A DNA stretch of 64,000 nucleotides. It comes from Falsiroseomonas ponticola. Lineage in GTDB: Bacteria; Pseudomonadota; Alphaproteobacteria; Acetobacterales; Acetobacteraceae. Positions within the stretch are counted from its first letter, which is position 1. Each line of letters opens with the position of its first letter. Positions 41,367-50,533 of the stretch are shown here, piece after piece. The DNA lies in the NCBI RefSeq assembly GCF_016805305.1, contig NZ_JAERQN010000003.1:1-64000 (forward strand), in the 5' to 3' direction. The notes below the pieces were generated by a model. That model was not told the origin of the DNA. It saw only the letters and a list, made by a program, of their open reading frames with translations, and ran no database searches. The position numbers and the translations under genes are program-made.

Positions 41367-42308
41367 ATGCGCCCGATCCTCCGCCTGGCCCTGATGGCCC
41401 TGTCACTCGCCGGTCCTGCCGCCGCGCAGGAAGGTGGCGTCCCGGAACGCCTCGCGGCGCTGGGCCGCGGTGCCGCCTGGCAGCCGGCGGGCGTGATCCC
41501 GCTGGCCTTCAACACCCACCATCCCCAGGGCATGGCGCGGGTGGGCGACCGCTTCTTCCTCTCCTCGGTCGAGATCATCGCCCGCACCGAACGCTACCCC
41601 GAGCCGCGGGAGGGGCTGGACCGCAGCGCGGGCGAAGGCCGCGGCCACCTGTTCGAGATCGATGCCGAGGGCAGGCTGCTGCGCGGCATCACGCTCGGCG
41701 AGGGCAGCATCTACCACCCCGGCGGCATCGATTTCGACGGCACGCATCTCTGGGTGCCGGTCGCGGAGTACCGGCCTAACAGCCGGTCCATCATCTACCG
41801 CGTCGATCCCGCGACGATGCGGGCGGAGGCGATGTTCCGCTTCGGCGACCATGTGGGCGGGCTGGTGCGGGACGTGGCGTCCAACACGCTGCACGGCGTC
41901 TCCTGGGGGTCCCGCCGCTTCTACGCCTGGCCGCTGGATGGCGCCGGCCGGCCGACCAACCTGGCGACGGCGCCGGAGGCGCTGCGGCGGCCGAACCCGT
42001 CCCACTACATCGACTACCAGGATTGCCATTCGGTCGGGCCGGGGCTGGCGCTCTGCGGCGGGCTGAATGCCTATCGCCCGCGCGGATCGCAGGGCCCGGT
42101 CTTCGCGCTGGGGGGCGTGGAGCTGGTGGATCTGGCGCGCGGCGCGCCGGTGTTCCAGCTGCCGGTGGAGCATTGGACCGAGAGCGGCCTGCCGATGACG
42201 CAGAACCCCTTCGCGGTCGCGGCCCGAGGGACGAACGGCCTGCGCTTCTGGTTCGCGCCGGAGGATGAGCGGACGCGGATCTACATCTTCGACGTGACGC
42301 CGCGGTAG
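41367..42308 (+). CDS. Secreted DUF6454-like beta-propeller protein
   Basis: An exported protein of 313 residues with a signal peptide (MALSLAGPAAA, cleavage near residue 18). The early motif FNTHHPQGMARVGDRFFLSS and the later IYHPGGIDFDGTHLWVPVAEY suggest a beta-propeller-like fold with repeated bladed strands. Family naming as DUF6454 is from memory of the THHPQGM motif and is moderately certain. The function is unknown. It ends 28 bases from the convergent last gene of the catabolic operon and is not part of it. Confidence 0.68.
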   Translation: MRPILRLALMALSLAGPAAAQEGGVPERLAALGRGAAWQPAGVIPLAFNTHHPQGMARVGDRFFLSSVEIIARTERYPEPREGLDRSAGEGRGHLFEIDAEGRLLRGITLGEGSIYHPGGIDFDGTHLWVPVAEYRPNSRSIIYRVDPATMRAEAMFRFGDHVGGLVRDVASNTLHGVSWGSRRFYAWPLDGAGRPTNLATAPEALRRPNPSHYIDYQDCHSVGPGLALCGGLNAYRPRGSQGPVFALGGVELVDLARGAPVFQLPVEHWTESGLPMTQNPFAVAARGTNGLRFWFAPEDERTRIYIFDVTPR

Positions 42309-42336
42309 CGAGGGCCGCGGCGCCCCGCCAGCCGGA

Positions 42337-42927
42337 TCACCGCTGCCCGTCCCATCGGCTGATCTCCTCCTGCCGCAGCCCGCCGACCCGCGCATGCGGC
42401 CGCCCGCCGGTGGTCATGGCCAGCGCGAAGAGGATCTCGTCCGCCCGCGGCGCATCCGGCACGACGCAGGAGATGCCGTCGAAATGGCTGCGGACATAGG
42501 CGGCGTTGCGATGGTGGATGGGCAGGTCGAGCATGGCGCCCATGGGCCCGACCTTCGTCATGGACGGCACGATCGACAGCGCCTGGCCGAGCAGGCCGCG
42601 CATCGCATAGCCACCGGCCACATGCCACAGCGCGCCGTGCTCCAGCTCCCCCGCGCTGCCCACGATGCCGCCCTTGCCATAGGCCTCCACTCGTGCGGGA
42701 TCGCCGCCGAGCCCGGCCAGCAGCTTCTCCGCCACCATCAGGCCGATCGGCTTCATCGCCTCCATCATCCACATCAGCTCGGGCTCGTAGCGCCCGGCGA
42801 AGGGGTTGCGCAGCACGACGGCGCACCAGCCCTTCAGGATCGGCGTCTCCAGCACCGGCCCGCCATCATGGCGAACCTCCTCCACGCAGAGCACGGTCTT
42901 GCGGATGACGAGGTCCTGGCTGCTCAT
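42337..42927 (-). CDS. Amino acid synthesis family protein (DUF1185)
   Basis: A 196-residue protein that I place in the AA_synth/DUF1185 family (PF06684). Motifs are RKTVLCVEEVRHDGGP near the N-terminus, VVLRNPFAGRYEPEL, then GKGGIVGSAGELEHGALWH and GPMGAMLDLPIHHRNAAYVR, with a C-terminal DEILFALAMTTGGRPHAR. Despite the name its reaction is not established. Family members recur beside nitrogen-heterocycle and amide catabolic genes. The ATG at 42927 overlaps the UPF0280 stop by 4 bases. It is the last gene of the 15-kb operon. Confidence 0.8.
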   Translation of the reverse strand: MSSQDLVIRKTVLCVEEVRHDGGPVLETPILKGWCAVVLRNPFAGRYEPELMWMMEAMKPIGLMVAEKLLAGLGGDPARVEAYGKGGIVGSAGELEHGALWHVAGGYAMRGLLGQALSIVPSMTKVGPMGAMLDLPIHHRNAAYVRSHFDGISCVVPDAPRADEILFALAMTTGGRPHARVGGLRQEEISRWDGQR

Positions 42928-43763
42928 GCGGGCGTCTCCACGGCGAAGGGCCGGCCTAGGATGCGGCTGCGGCCCGCGAGGCGCAACGCGGCGGCGATGA
43001 TCAGCCCGTCGCGCAGGAAGGAAGCCGCCGTGGCGGCGCCGGAATCGAGGGCGCGCGCGACCTCCTCCTCCGCCAGCGGGCCCACAGCGGTGGTGACGAG
43101 GCGGGCGCCGAGATCGCTGTCGGGGTCGAGGGAATCGGCAGGCGCGCGCGTGACGGCGGGGCTGTCGCAATCCACCGCATTGGCGATGAGCGTCGCCGCC
43201 GCATCCGCCGCCGCCGCATCCCGCGCCAGCACCGTGACGGCATCCGCGATGCCCATCGAGAAGGAGCGGCCGTGGCGGCCGGAGGTCGCGATCCCGCCCA
43301 CCCCATCGCCGCCACGCACGCGCAGGGCGCCATCGAAACTGGCGAGGCGCGGATCGAGGGCGAGGCCGATGGCGAGGCTCTCGCCCGCTGCCGCGAAGAC
43401 CGCGATATCGCCGCCATTGTTGACGAAGGCGCGGGTCAGCCCCGGCGCCGCCGCGCGCATGACGGCGAGGAGTTCATCCGCGACCGAACCCGCCACCGCC
43501 GCCATGGGGGTGATGAAGAGGCCGCGCGCGCCGTAGGGCGCGCAGGCCGCGTGCATGCGGCGCGCGACGGCGCCCGCCGGCACGGCACCGACGGGCTGGC
43601 GCAGAAGCGGGAGTTCGGCGACCAGCGCCGGCAGGATCGAGGGAAAGCACGCCAGCGCCGCCTGTTCCGCCGCCGCGGCACCGCTGCCCCAGGTGCGCAG
43701 GACGAGATCGATCGGCCCGTGGTTCAGGTGCAGCCGGCCATCGGCAAGCCGCGCCGCCTGCAT
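42924..43763 (-). CDS. UPF0280 family protein (ApbE superfamily)
   Basis: A 279-residue protein of the UPF0280 family, distantly related to the FMN transferase ApbE. The characteristic middle block is NNGGDIAVFAAAGESLAIGL, followed by GGIATSGRHGRSFSMGIAD with the ApbE-like T-S-G-R pattern and DSDLGARLVTTAVGPL. If it has flavin transferase activity, the neighbouring ring reductase or Mo-hydroxylase could be its target, but this is only positional inference. The ATG at 43763 lies 2 bases after the reductase stop, and its own stop overlaps the next start. Confidence 0.85.
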   Translation of the reverse strand: MQAARLADGRLHLNHGPIDLVLRTWGSGAAAAEQAALACFPSILPALVAELPLLRQPVGAVPAGAVARRMHAACAPYGARGLFITPMAAVAGSVADELLAVMRAAAPGLTRAFVNNGGDIAVFAAAGESLAIGLALDPRLASFDGALRVRGGDGVGGIATSGRHGRSFSMGIADAVTVLARDAAAADAAATLIANAVDCDSPAVTRAPADSLDPDSDLGARLVTTAVGPLAEEEVARALDSGAATAASFLRDGLIIAAALRLAGRSRILGRPFAVETPA

Positions 43764-43765
43764 GC

Positions 43766-45262
43766 TCAGCGCGCGAACGGCCAGGGATTGGCGGAATCCC
43801 AGCCCTGGATGCGCAGCCCATCGCCCAGCCCGCGCAGCAGCGTCTCCACCGGCACGACATCGCCCATATGCCCGCCGAGCCGCGCATAGAGGTCGCGCGG
43901 CAGGGTGAATTCGATGGGCGCGACCAGGGCCGGCGTCGGCACATGGCCGAAGCTGCCGCGCGGCATGCGCAGCACATCCGCCATGATGGTGATGCCGCCG
44001 CCGGGCCAGAGATAGACGGGCGCGCCGCCCATGGTGACGCGCACCTCGCCGGCGGCCACGGCGCGCGTCAGCAGCACGGGATTCTCCGTGACGCCGGCGC
44101 GCAAGGATCCGCCGGCGCCGGCCATGAAGATGACGGAGCAGAGCGAGGGCTCGCAATTCTCCCCGATGCGCTCCACCACCTGGCGCACCGCCGGCGGCAT
44201 CTCCGCCGGCCGGGGCTTCAACGCGTCGTCGAGCACGCACCAGATCGCATCCTCGCCGGTGGTGGAGGTCATCAGCAGCCGGAGCCCCGGCCAGGCGGTC
44301 TTCGGATCGATGCTCTCGATGATGGCGAGCGGGTCGGTGATGTCGGTGCCGCCCCAGCCCATGCCGGGCTGCGCCACCTGGAAGTAGCGCCCGGGGGTGG
44401 AGCGGCGGCCGCGCACGCGGATGCCGGCGGCGCGCATGCCGAGCACCTTGCCCGCCTGGTGTTCCGTCAGCACGCCGGTGATGTGGTCATCGACCACGAT
44501 CACCTCATCCACATGCCCGAGCCATTGCTGGGCGAAGATGCCGACCGCGGCGCTGCCGCATCCCACGCGCATGCGGCGCTCCGCCACGCCGTCCACGATC
44601 GGCGCCTGGCCGGCCTGGACGATGACGCTGTGGCCGCCATCGATGGTGAGTTCGACGGGCCCGGCCTCGCAGAGCGTCAGCAGCGTCTCGCAGGTGACGA
44701 CGCCTTCCTTCTTGCTGCCGCCCGTGAGGTGACGGACACCGCCGAGCGAGAGCATCTGGGAGCCATATTCGGCAGTGGTGACGTGGCCGACCTGCTCGCC
44801 CTTCACGCGCACCGCCGCGGCTTCGGGGCCGAGATGGCGGTCCGTGTCGATCTTCACCTTCACGCCGCAATAGCTGAACATCCCCTCCGTCACGACGGTG
44901 ACGGTATCGACGCCCGCATGGGTCGCGCCCACGATGAAGGGGGCGGGCTTGTAGTCGGGATAGGTGGTGCCGGACCCGACGCCGGTGATGAAGGCGCGGG
45001 CGGGATCGAGCAGCTTGCCGTCCCATTCGGCGTCCGCGAAGGCGACGACGGCGCCGCCGGCGTCGACGACATGGGCGAGCGCCAGGGCGGGGTCGGTGCG
45101 GACCAGCACGCCATCCTGGTTGGCGTAGCGCGAGCATGCGCCGCTGCGGCCCGGGCGGATGCGGCAGAGCACGGGGCAGGCATCGCAGCGGATGATGCCG
45201 CCGTCCTCCGCCGCCCCGAACTTTCGCGAGCGGGCCTCGGCGGAGATGTGGTCATCGGTCAT
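43766..45262 (-). CDS. 6-hydroxynicotinate reductase-like iron-sulfur protein
   Basis: A 498-residue protein with an N-terminal cysteine cluster (RCDACPVLCRIRPGRSGAC, about residues 25-43) likely to bind a [4Fe-4S] cluster. The long C-terminal part is enriched in Gly and carries YPDYKPAPFIVGATHAGVD, FSYCGVKVKIDTDRHLG and TTAEYGSQMLSLGGVRHLTG. This matches the family named after Eubacterium barkeri 6-hydroxynicotinate reductase, which reduces 6-hydroxynicotinate to a tetrahydro-6-oxo form with ferredoxin. The ATG at 45262 is preferred over 45277 because it gives the ATGA overlap with the preceding Mo-hydroxylase gene, as in the rest of the operon. The substrate may differ from nicotinate. Confidence 0.75.
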   Translation of the reverse strand: MTDDHISAEARSRKFGAAEDGGIIRCDACPVLCRIRPGRSGACSRYANQDGVLVRTDPALALAHVVDAGGAVVAFADAEWDGKLLDPARAFITGVGSGTTYPDYKPAPFIVGATHAGVDTVTVVTEGMFSYCGVKVKIDTDRHLGPEAAAVRVKGEQVGHVTTAEYGSQMLSLGGVRHLTGGSKKEGVVTCETLLTLCEAGPVELTIDGGHSVIVQAGQAPIVDGVAERRMRVGCGSAAVGIFAQQWLGHVDEVIVVDDHITGVLTEHQAGKVLGMRAAGIRVRGRRSTPGRYFQVAQPGMGWGGTDITDPLAIIESIDPKTAWPGLRLLMTSTTGEDAIWCVLDDALKPRPAEMPPAVRQVVERIGENCEPSLCSVIFMAGAGGSLRAGVTENPVLLTRAVAAGEVRVTMGGAPVYLWPGGGITIMADVLRMPRGSFGHVPTPALVAPIEFTLPRDLYARLGGHMGDVVPVETLLRGLGDGLRIQGWDSANPWPFAR

Positions 45263-47967
45263 CGCATCGCCTCCCACAGGCGGTGGGGAAGGACCGGCAC
45301 GCGCGTCACGCGCACCCCCGTCGCGTGGCGGATGGCGCCGAGGATGGCGGGCGAGGTCGGGACCAGGGCCGGTTCGCCGACGCCCTTGGCGCCATAGGGG
45401 CCCTCCGGTTCCGGATCCTCGACAAGATGCACGCGGATGGGCGGCACGTCGCCCGCGGTCGGGATCAGGTAGTCGTGGAGGTTCTCGGTGCGGCCGGGGA
45501 TGTACTCCTCCATCAGCGCCAGGCCGAGGCCCTGCGCGATGCCGCCATGGATCTGGCCGAGGACGAGGTCCGGGTTGATGGCGCGGCCTACATCCTGCGC
45601 GGCGACGATCTCTTCCACCTTCACCGTGCCGAGCTGCGTATCCACGCGCACCAGCGCGATCTGCGCGGCGAAGCCATAGGTGGCGTAGGGGATGCCCTGG
45701 CCATCGGCGTCCAGCGCCGTCGTCGGCGGGTCGTAGCGGCCCTCGGCGTCCAGGTCGGCGGGCAGGGCGGCGAGGTCGATGGTCCGCGCGGCGCCGGCGC
45801 CATCGGTGACGGTGAGCGTGGTGCCCGCCAGCGAAAGCCGTGCATCCTCCCCGGCATTGGCCAGGGCGAGGATCCGGGCCCGCAGCGCGCGGCCGGTTTC
45901 CATCGCGGCACGGCCACTCACGAAGGTTTGGCGGGAGGCGCTGGTCTTGCCCGCGTCATGCGTCAGCGCGGTGTCGCCCAGCACGAAGTCGATGGCGTGA
46001 ACGGGCAGGCCTACGGCATCGGCAAAGATCTGCGCGATGACGGTGGTGCTGCCCTGGCCGATATCGACCGCACCGTTGAACAGCGTGAGCCGCCCGTCGC
46101 GCGCCAGCACGGCCCGCATGCGGGACGGGTTGGACATGGAGGTATTGCCGCAGCCATACCACATGCAGGCGATACCGGCGCCGAGGCGGTGGCGCGGGTT
46201 GCCGGCGTTGTGCGCCTCGACCTTCGCCAGCATCGCGTCCCAGTCCGGCTTCAGCGCATCCAGGCAATCCGTCAGCCCCGCCGAGGCCTGCAGCACCTGG
46301 CCGGAATGGGTGACATCGCCGCGGCCCAGCGCGTTGCGCCGCCTGATCGCCCAGCGGTCCATGCCGAGCTGCAGCGCCAGGTCATCGACCAGCGCCTCCG
46401 TCGCGATCGCCGCCTGCGGCACGCCGAAGCCGCGGAAGGCGCCGGAGGGTGGTTCATTGGTGTGTACGGCCCGAGCCTGCGCGCGGACATGCGGCACGCG
46501 GTACGGCCCCGCGGCATGGACGGGCACGCGGTTCGCGACCGTCGGTCCCCAGCTCGCATAGGCGCCGGTGTTGAAGTCGCCCTCCAGCGTATAGGCGAGG
46601 AAGCTTCCTTCAGTGTCAGCGGACATCCGCGCGTGAAGTTGAGCGGGGTGACGCTTCGTCGAGGACGCCATGCTCTCCGTGCGGCTGTAGGTTACGCGGA
46701 CGGGCCGGTTCACGCGTCGCGCCGCCACGGCCAGCAGCGGCTGCACGGAGACGTCGAGCTTGCCGCCGAAGCCGCCACCGCAGGCGGAGGGGATGATGCG
46801 CACGGCGTCCTCGGCGATGCCGAGCACGCGGGCCACCTCCTCCCGGTCCATATAGGGCGCCTGGGTGCAGGCGATGATGTCCATGCCGTCCTCGCGCGGG
46901 ATGGCGTGGCCGGCCTCGGGTTCGATATAGGCGTGCTCGACGAAGCTGGTGGTGAAGGCGCCCTCGGCGGTGGCAGCGGCCGTGGCGTGCGCGGCATCGG
47001 GGTTGCCGCGCGCGAGCCGTCCCTGCACCAGGACGTTGCCGGGCGCATGGGCATGCAGCAGGGGCGCGCCCTCGGCCCGCGCGGCCTCCACGCCGATGAG
47101 GGCGGGTTGCGGCTGCCAGGTGATCGGCAGGTCGGCATCGCGCACGGCCTCCACCGCTGCACGCTCACCGACCAGCGCCAGCACGGCTTCGCCGCGATAT
47201 CTGACGAAACCGTCGGCCAGCACGGGCTGGTCCTTCAGCGCGGGCATGATGCCGAAGCCGTTGAGGCCGGGGACATCGGCCGCCGTCAGGATGGCGTGCA
47301 GGCTCAGCGCGATGCGCGCCGCCTCGATGTCGCCGAGCGTGAAGCGCGCGCTGGCATGGGGGGATCTCACCACGCGGAGCCACAGCGCCTCGGCCGGCGC
47401 GCTGTCCGCGCCGTAGCGTTCGCTGCCGAGCACCTTGGGCCAGCCATCCAGCCGTGCCAGGGAGGCGCCTACGGCCTCGCCGGCGGCGGCCTCCTGCTCC
47501 ACCGGGGCAAAGCCCTGCGCGGCCGCCAGCACGGCCTCCACGATCTTCTGGTAGCCCGTGCAGCGGCAGAGCACGCCGCCGATGGCATCCCGCACCGCCT
47601 GCGCATGGGGCGCGGCGTCGCGCAGCAGCAGGTCGGCCGCCGCCATGATCATGCCGGGGGTGCAGATGCCGCATTGCGCGGCGCCATGGGCGAGGAAGGC
47701 GGCGCGCAGGCGGGCCAGCAGCGCGCCCGTCTCGCCCGACTGCATCTCGATCGTCGTGATCGCCGCACCTTCCGCCTGCGCGGTCGGCACCAGGCAGGCG
47801 CAGGCCTGGGCGCCATCCAGCAGCACGGTGCAGGCGCCGCAATCGCCGGCCTCGCAGCCCACCTTGGTGCCCGTAAGCCCGAGGGCTTCACGCAGCGTGT
47901 CCGACAGCGGCGCGAAGGGCGCGGCATCCGTGCTGGCGGGCGCGCCGTTCAGCGTGAAGGCGATCAT
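45259..47967 (-). CDS. Molybdopterin hydroxylase with fused [2Fe-2S] domain (xanthine dehydrogenase family)
   Basis: A 902-residue single-chain fusion of the small and large subunits of a xanthine-dehydrogenase-family Mo-hydroxylase, like Desulfovibrio aldehyde oxidoreductase. The N-terminal 160 residues carry the plant-type cluster (GCEAGDCGACTVLLDG) and the second cluster (AAQCGICTPGM, GGVLCRCTGYQ). The catalytic region follows with PSACGGGFGGKLDVSVQPLL, then PPSGAFRGFGVPQ and GAKGVGEPALVP, where Glu is the catalytic base. It should hydroxylate a heterocycle or aldehyde with water. The separate FAD subunit is encoded just upstream with a 4-base overlap. The partner genes suggest a nitrogen ring as substrate. 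Confidence 0.92.
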   Translation of the reverse strand: MIAFTLNGAPASTDAAPFAPLSDTLREALGLTGTKVGCEAGDCGACTVLLDGAQACACLVPTAQAEGAAITTIEMQSGETGALLARLRAAFLAHGAAQCGICTPGMIMAAADLLLRDAAPHAQAVRDAIGGVLCRCTGYQKIVEAVLAAAQGFAPVEQEAAAGEAVGASLARLDGWPKVLGSERYGADSAPAEALWLRVVRSPHASARFTLGDIEAARIALSLHAILTAADVPGLNGFGIMPALKDQPVLADGFVRYRGEAVLALVGERAAVEAVRDADLPITWQPQPALIGVEAARAEGAPLLHAHAPGNVLVQGRLARGNPDAAHATAAATAEGAFTTSFVEHAYIEPEAGHAIPREDGMDIIACTQAPYMDREEVARVLGIAEDAVRIIPSACGGGFGGKLDVSVQPLLAVAARRVNRPVRVTYSRTESMASSTKRHPAQLHARMSADTEGSFLAYTLEGDFNTGAYASWGPTVANRVPVHAAGPYRVPHVRAQARAVHTNEPPSGAFRGFGVPQAAIATEALVDDLALQLGMDRWAIRRRNALGRGDVTHSGQVLQASAGLTDCLDALKPDWDAMLAKVEAHNAGNPRHRLGAGIACMWYGCGNTSMSNPSRMRAVLARDGRLTLFNGAVDIGQGSTTVIAQIFADAVGLPVHAIDFVLGDTALTHDAGKTSASRQTFVSGRAAMETGRALRARILALANAGEDARLSLAGTTLTVTDGAGAARTIDLAALPADLDAEGRYDPPTTALDADGQGIPYATYGFAAQIALVRVDTQLGTVKVEEIVAAQDVGRAINPDLVLGQIHGGIAQGLGLALMEEYIPGRTENLHDYLIPTAGDVPPIRVHLVEDPEPEGPYGAKGVGEPALVPTSPAILGAIRHATGVRVTRVPVLPHRLWEAMR

Positions 47968-48809
47968 TCCCCGAGATCCCAGAGCAGGTCACGCAGCAGC
48001 CGCAGCGCGGCATCGCGGCGATAGGCGCCGGTGGCGCGGATATCGTCGATGGGCGAGAGGTGATCGAGGTGCCGCGCCTCCGGCACCTTGTCCGCGTGGT
48101 AGAGGGAGCTGCCGCGCAATTCCGCCTCCAGCCCCGGCAGCCGCTGCGCGGTGGCGGAACAGGCGCCGATGGCCAGGCGCGCCATCAGGATGCGGCCATT
48201 CTCATCGATGTCGATGACGGCGGCGACCATGGCGATGGAGATGACGAGGTAGTGCCGCGCGCCGAGCTTGCGGAATCCGCTGACGGCGCGGGGCAGCTTC
48301 GGGACATGCAGCCCGACCGCGATCTCGTCCGCCGCCAGCGCGGTGGCGCGGTAGCCCGTGAGGAAGTCGGCGACGGGCAGCATGCGCGTGCCCTCACGCC
48401 CCGCGACCTCGACATGCGCGTTCAGCGCGAGAAGGTTCGGGATGCCATCGCCGGCCGGCGAGGCGGTGACGAGGTTGCCGAGGATGGTGCCGCGATTCTG
48501 CACCTGCTGGCCGCCGACCTGCCGCGCCGCCTGGCGCAGCCCGTCGAACTGCTTCGGCAGGCCAGCGCGCCAGATGTCGGACCAGGTGACGAGGCAGCCG
48601 AGGCGCCAGCCATGCGGGCCTTCCTCGATCCCGCGCAGGCCGGGGATGGCGGTGATGTCCAGCACATCCTTGTGCGTCGGGTCGCCCCAGGCGCGGCGAT
48701 TGGCGGCGGCGGGATAGATGTCCGTGGCACCGGCGAGGATCGCGACATCCTCGCCAGAGCGGATCGCCAGCGCCTCGGTCAGCGTGGCGGGGCGGTGGTA
48801 GCGGGTCAT
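47964..48809 (-). CDS. FAD-binding subunit of the molybdopterin hydroxylase
   Basis: A 281-residue CoxM/XdhB-type flavoprotein subunit. FAD contacts are in LAGATDIYPAAANR, in NRGTILGNLVTASPAGD and around FRKLGARHYLVISIA. It passes electrons from the Fe-S clusters of the fused Mo subunit to an acceptor. The order FAD subunit, then fused Fe-S/Mo subunit, is consistent with one enzyme. The start overlaps the HyuB stop and its stop overlaps the Mo-subunit start, each by 4 bases. Confidence 0.92.
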   Translation of the reverse strand: MTRYHRPATLTEALAIRSGEDVAILAGATDIYPAAANRRAWGDPTHKDVLDITAIPGLRGIEEGPHGWRLGCLVTWSDIWRAGLPKQFDGLRQAARQVGGQQVQNRGTILGNLVTASPAGDGIPNLLALNAHVEVAGREGTRMLPVADFLTGYRATALAADEIAVGLHVPKLPRAVSGFRKLGARHYLVISIAMVAAVIDIDENGRILMARLAIGACSATAQRLPGLEAELRGSSLYHADKVPEARHLDHLSPIDDIRATGAYRRDAALRLLRDLLWDLGE

Positions 48810-50533
48810 CGCGCTGCGCGCCTTGCCTGCGTGGCGGCTTCGTCCACAACGCCATCGCGCAGCACGACGCCCCAGAGCGAGTCCGCCTGCGAGGCCGTGT
48901 AGGTGCCGCGCATCACGTCGCGCGCAACCAGCGCGGGGTCGCGCATGAAGGGATCGCCATGGCCGCCGCCGCCGGGTGTCATGACCTCGACGCGATCGCC
49001 TTCGCGCAGCAGCAAACCCTGGTCCTTCGAGAGATGCGGCGGGATGGTGGTGATGCCGTCACGGTGCAGGCGCACGACGTTGGGCGCGCCGGCCTGGCCG
49101 CCGCGCACGCCGGGCGGGCCGAAGCGGCCATGGTCCATCACGAAGCTAGCCCGCGCCTCGCCGCGCAGCAATTCCACCTCGTAATGCACGCCGAAGCCGC
49201 CGCGATGCTGGCCGGCGCCGCCGCTGCCCTCATGGATCGCGAAGCGGCGGAAGAGGATGGGATAGTACTGTTCCATCACCTCGACCGGCGCGGTCTTGCT
49301 GATGCCGATGGTGGAGCAGCCATTCGTCAGGCCATCCGCATCCGCGGTGCCGCCATAACCGCCGCCAGTGATCTGGTACATCACATAGCCCGCCCTGCGT
49401 GCGGGATCGAAGCCGCCGAGCGCGAAATTGCCGGAGGTGCCGGCGGGCGCGGCCCAGATGTCGAGAACGGGCGCGAGCGCCAGGAACACCGCCTCCGCCA
49501 CGCGTTGCGAAACCTCCGCCGCGCAGCCGGAGACGGGGCGGGGATAGCGGGCATCGAGGAAGGTGCCCGCCGGCCGCGCGACGCGAATGGGCTCGAAGGT
49601 GCCGGCATTGATGGGCACATCGGGGAAGATGTGCTTCATCGCGAGATAGACGGCGGAACAGGTGGTGGCCCAGACGGAGTTCATCGGGCCCTGGCAGGGC
49701 GGTGAGCTTTCCGAGAGATCGAAGTACAGCTCGTCACCGGCGCGCGCGACGGTGAGCGCGATGCGCAGCGGTTCGTTGACCACGCCATCGGAATCGACAA
49801 AGGCTTCCGCGCGGTAGGTTCCTTCAGGGATGCGCCGGATCTCGGCGCGCATGCGCTCCGCGGCGCGGTCGCGGATGCCGGCGATGGCGTCGCGCAGCGT
49901 GGCCAGGCCGTAGCGCGCCACCATCTCCCGCAGCCGCTGTTCGCCGACCAGCAGCGCCGCGGCCTGGGCCTTGATGTCGCCGATGCGCTGTTCGGCCACG
50001 CGGATGTTGGACTGGATGATGGAGAGGATCTCCCTATCCAGCACGCCGCGCTTGAAGAGCTTCACGGGGGGCAGGCGCAGGCCCTCCTGCTCGACCTCCG
50101 TCGCATGCGCGGAGAAACCACCGGGCACCATGCCACCGATATCCGGCCAGTGGCCGGTGTTCTGCAGCCAGCAGAACAGCTCGCCCTCCACGAAGAAGGG
50201 CAGGGCGAAGCGCACATCCATGAGATGCGTGCCGCCGAGATAGGGGTCGTTGACGATGTAGATGTCGCCGGGCTCCGGTGCCGCCACCGCGCCTTCGCGG
50301 ATCAGCCGCACGAGATGCGCGGCTGAATGCGCCATGGTGCCGACGAAGACGGGCAGGCCCAATTCGCCCTGCGCGATCAGCGCGCCATCCTCCGCGGCGT
50401 AGATGCCATCCGACCGGTCATCGGCCTCCGCGATCACGGGGGAGAAGGCGCTCCGGGAGAAGGCGATATCCATCTCGTTGCAGACCTGCTGCAGGCCTGC
50501 CTGGATCACCGCGAGGGTCAGCGCATCCATCAT
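48806..50533 (-). CDS. hyuB: Hydantoinase B/5-oxoprolinase family protein
   Basis: HyuB-type subunit of 575 residues. Signatures are NEMDIAFSRSAFSPVIAEADDRSDG, then DIYIVNDPYLGGTHLMDV and FYDL-like segments, and the glycine-rich RGGFGVHYEVELLRGEA (each quoted in part). With HyuA it forms an ATP-dependent cyclic amidase or, in relatives such as acetone carboxylase, an ATP-dependent carboxylase. Start ATGs at 50533 and 50530 both exist; the first gives the ATGA overlap with hyuA. In this operon it probably opens a lactam or imide ring after hydroxylation and reduction. Confidence 0.92.
   Translation of the reverse strand: MMDALTLAVIQAGLQQVCNEMDIAFSRSAFSPVIAEADDRSDGIYAAEDGALIAQGELGLPVFVGTMAHSAAHLVRLIREGAVAAPEPGDIYIVNDPYLGGTHLMDVRFALPFFVEGELFCWLQNTGHWPDIGGMVPGGFSAHATEVEQEGLRLPPVKLFKRGVLDREILSIIQSNIRVAEQRIGDIKAQAAALLVGEQRLREMVARYGLATLRDAIAGIRDRAAERMRAEIRRIPEGTYRAEAFVDSDGVVNEPLRIALTVARAGDELYFDLSESSPPCQGPMNSVWATTCSAVYLAMKHIFPDVPINAGTFEPIRVARPAGTFLDARYPRPVSGCAAEVSQRVAEAVFLALAPVLDIWAAPAGTSGNFALGGFDPARRAGYVMYQITGGGYGGTADADGLTNGCSTIGISKTAPVEVMEQYYPILFRRFAIHEGSGGAGQHRGGFGVHYEVELLRGEARASFVMDHGRFGPPGVRGGQAGAPNVVRLHRDGITTIPPHLSKDQGLLLREGDRVEVMTPGGGGHGDPFMRDPALVARDVMRGTYTASQADSLWGVVLRDGVVDEAATQARRAAR

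Noticed and set aside
45283-48024. Plus-strand open frame of over 900 codons opposite the Mo-hydroxylase
   Set aside because: Composition typical of an antisense shadow, no domain. The minus-strand protein has two complete Fe-S motifs and Mo-binding motifs.
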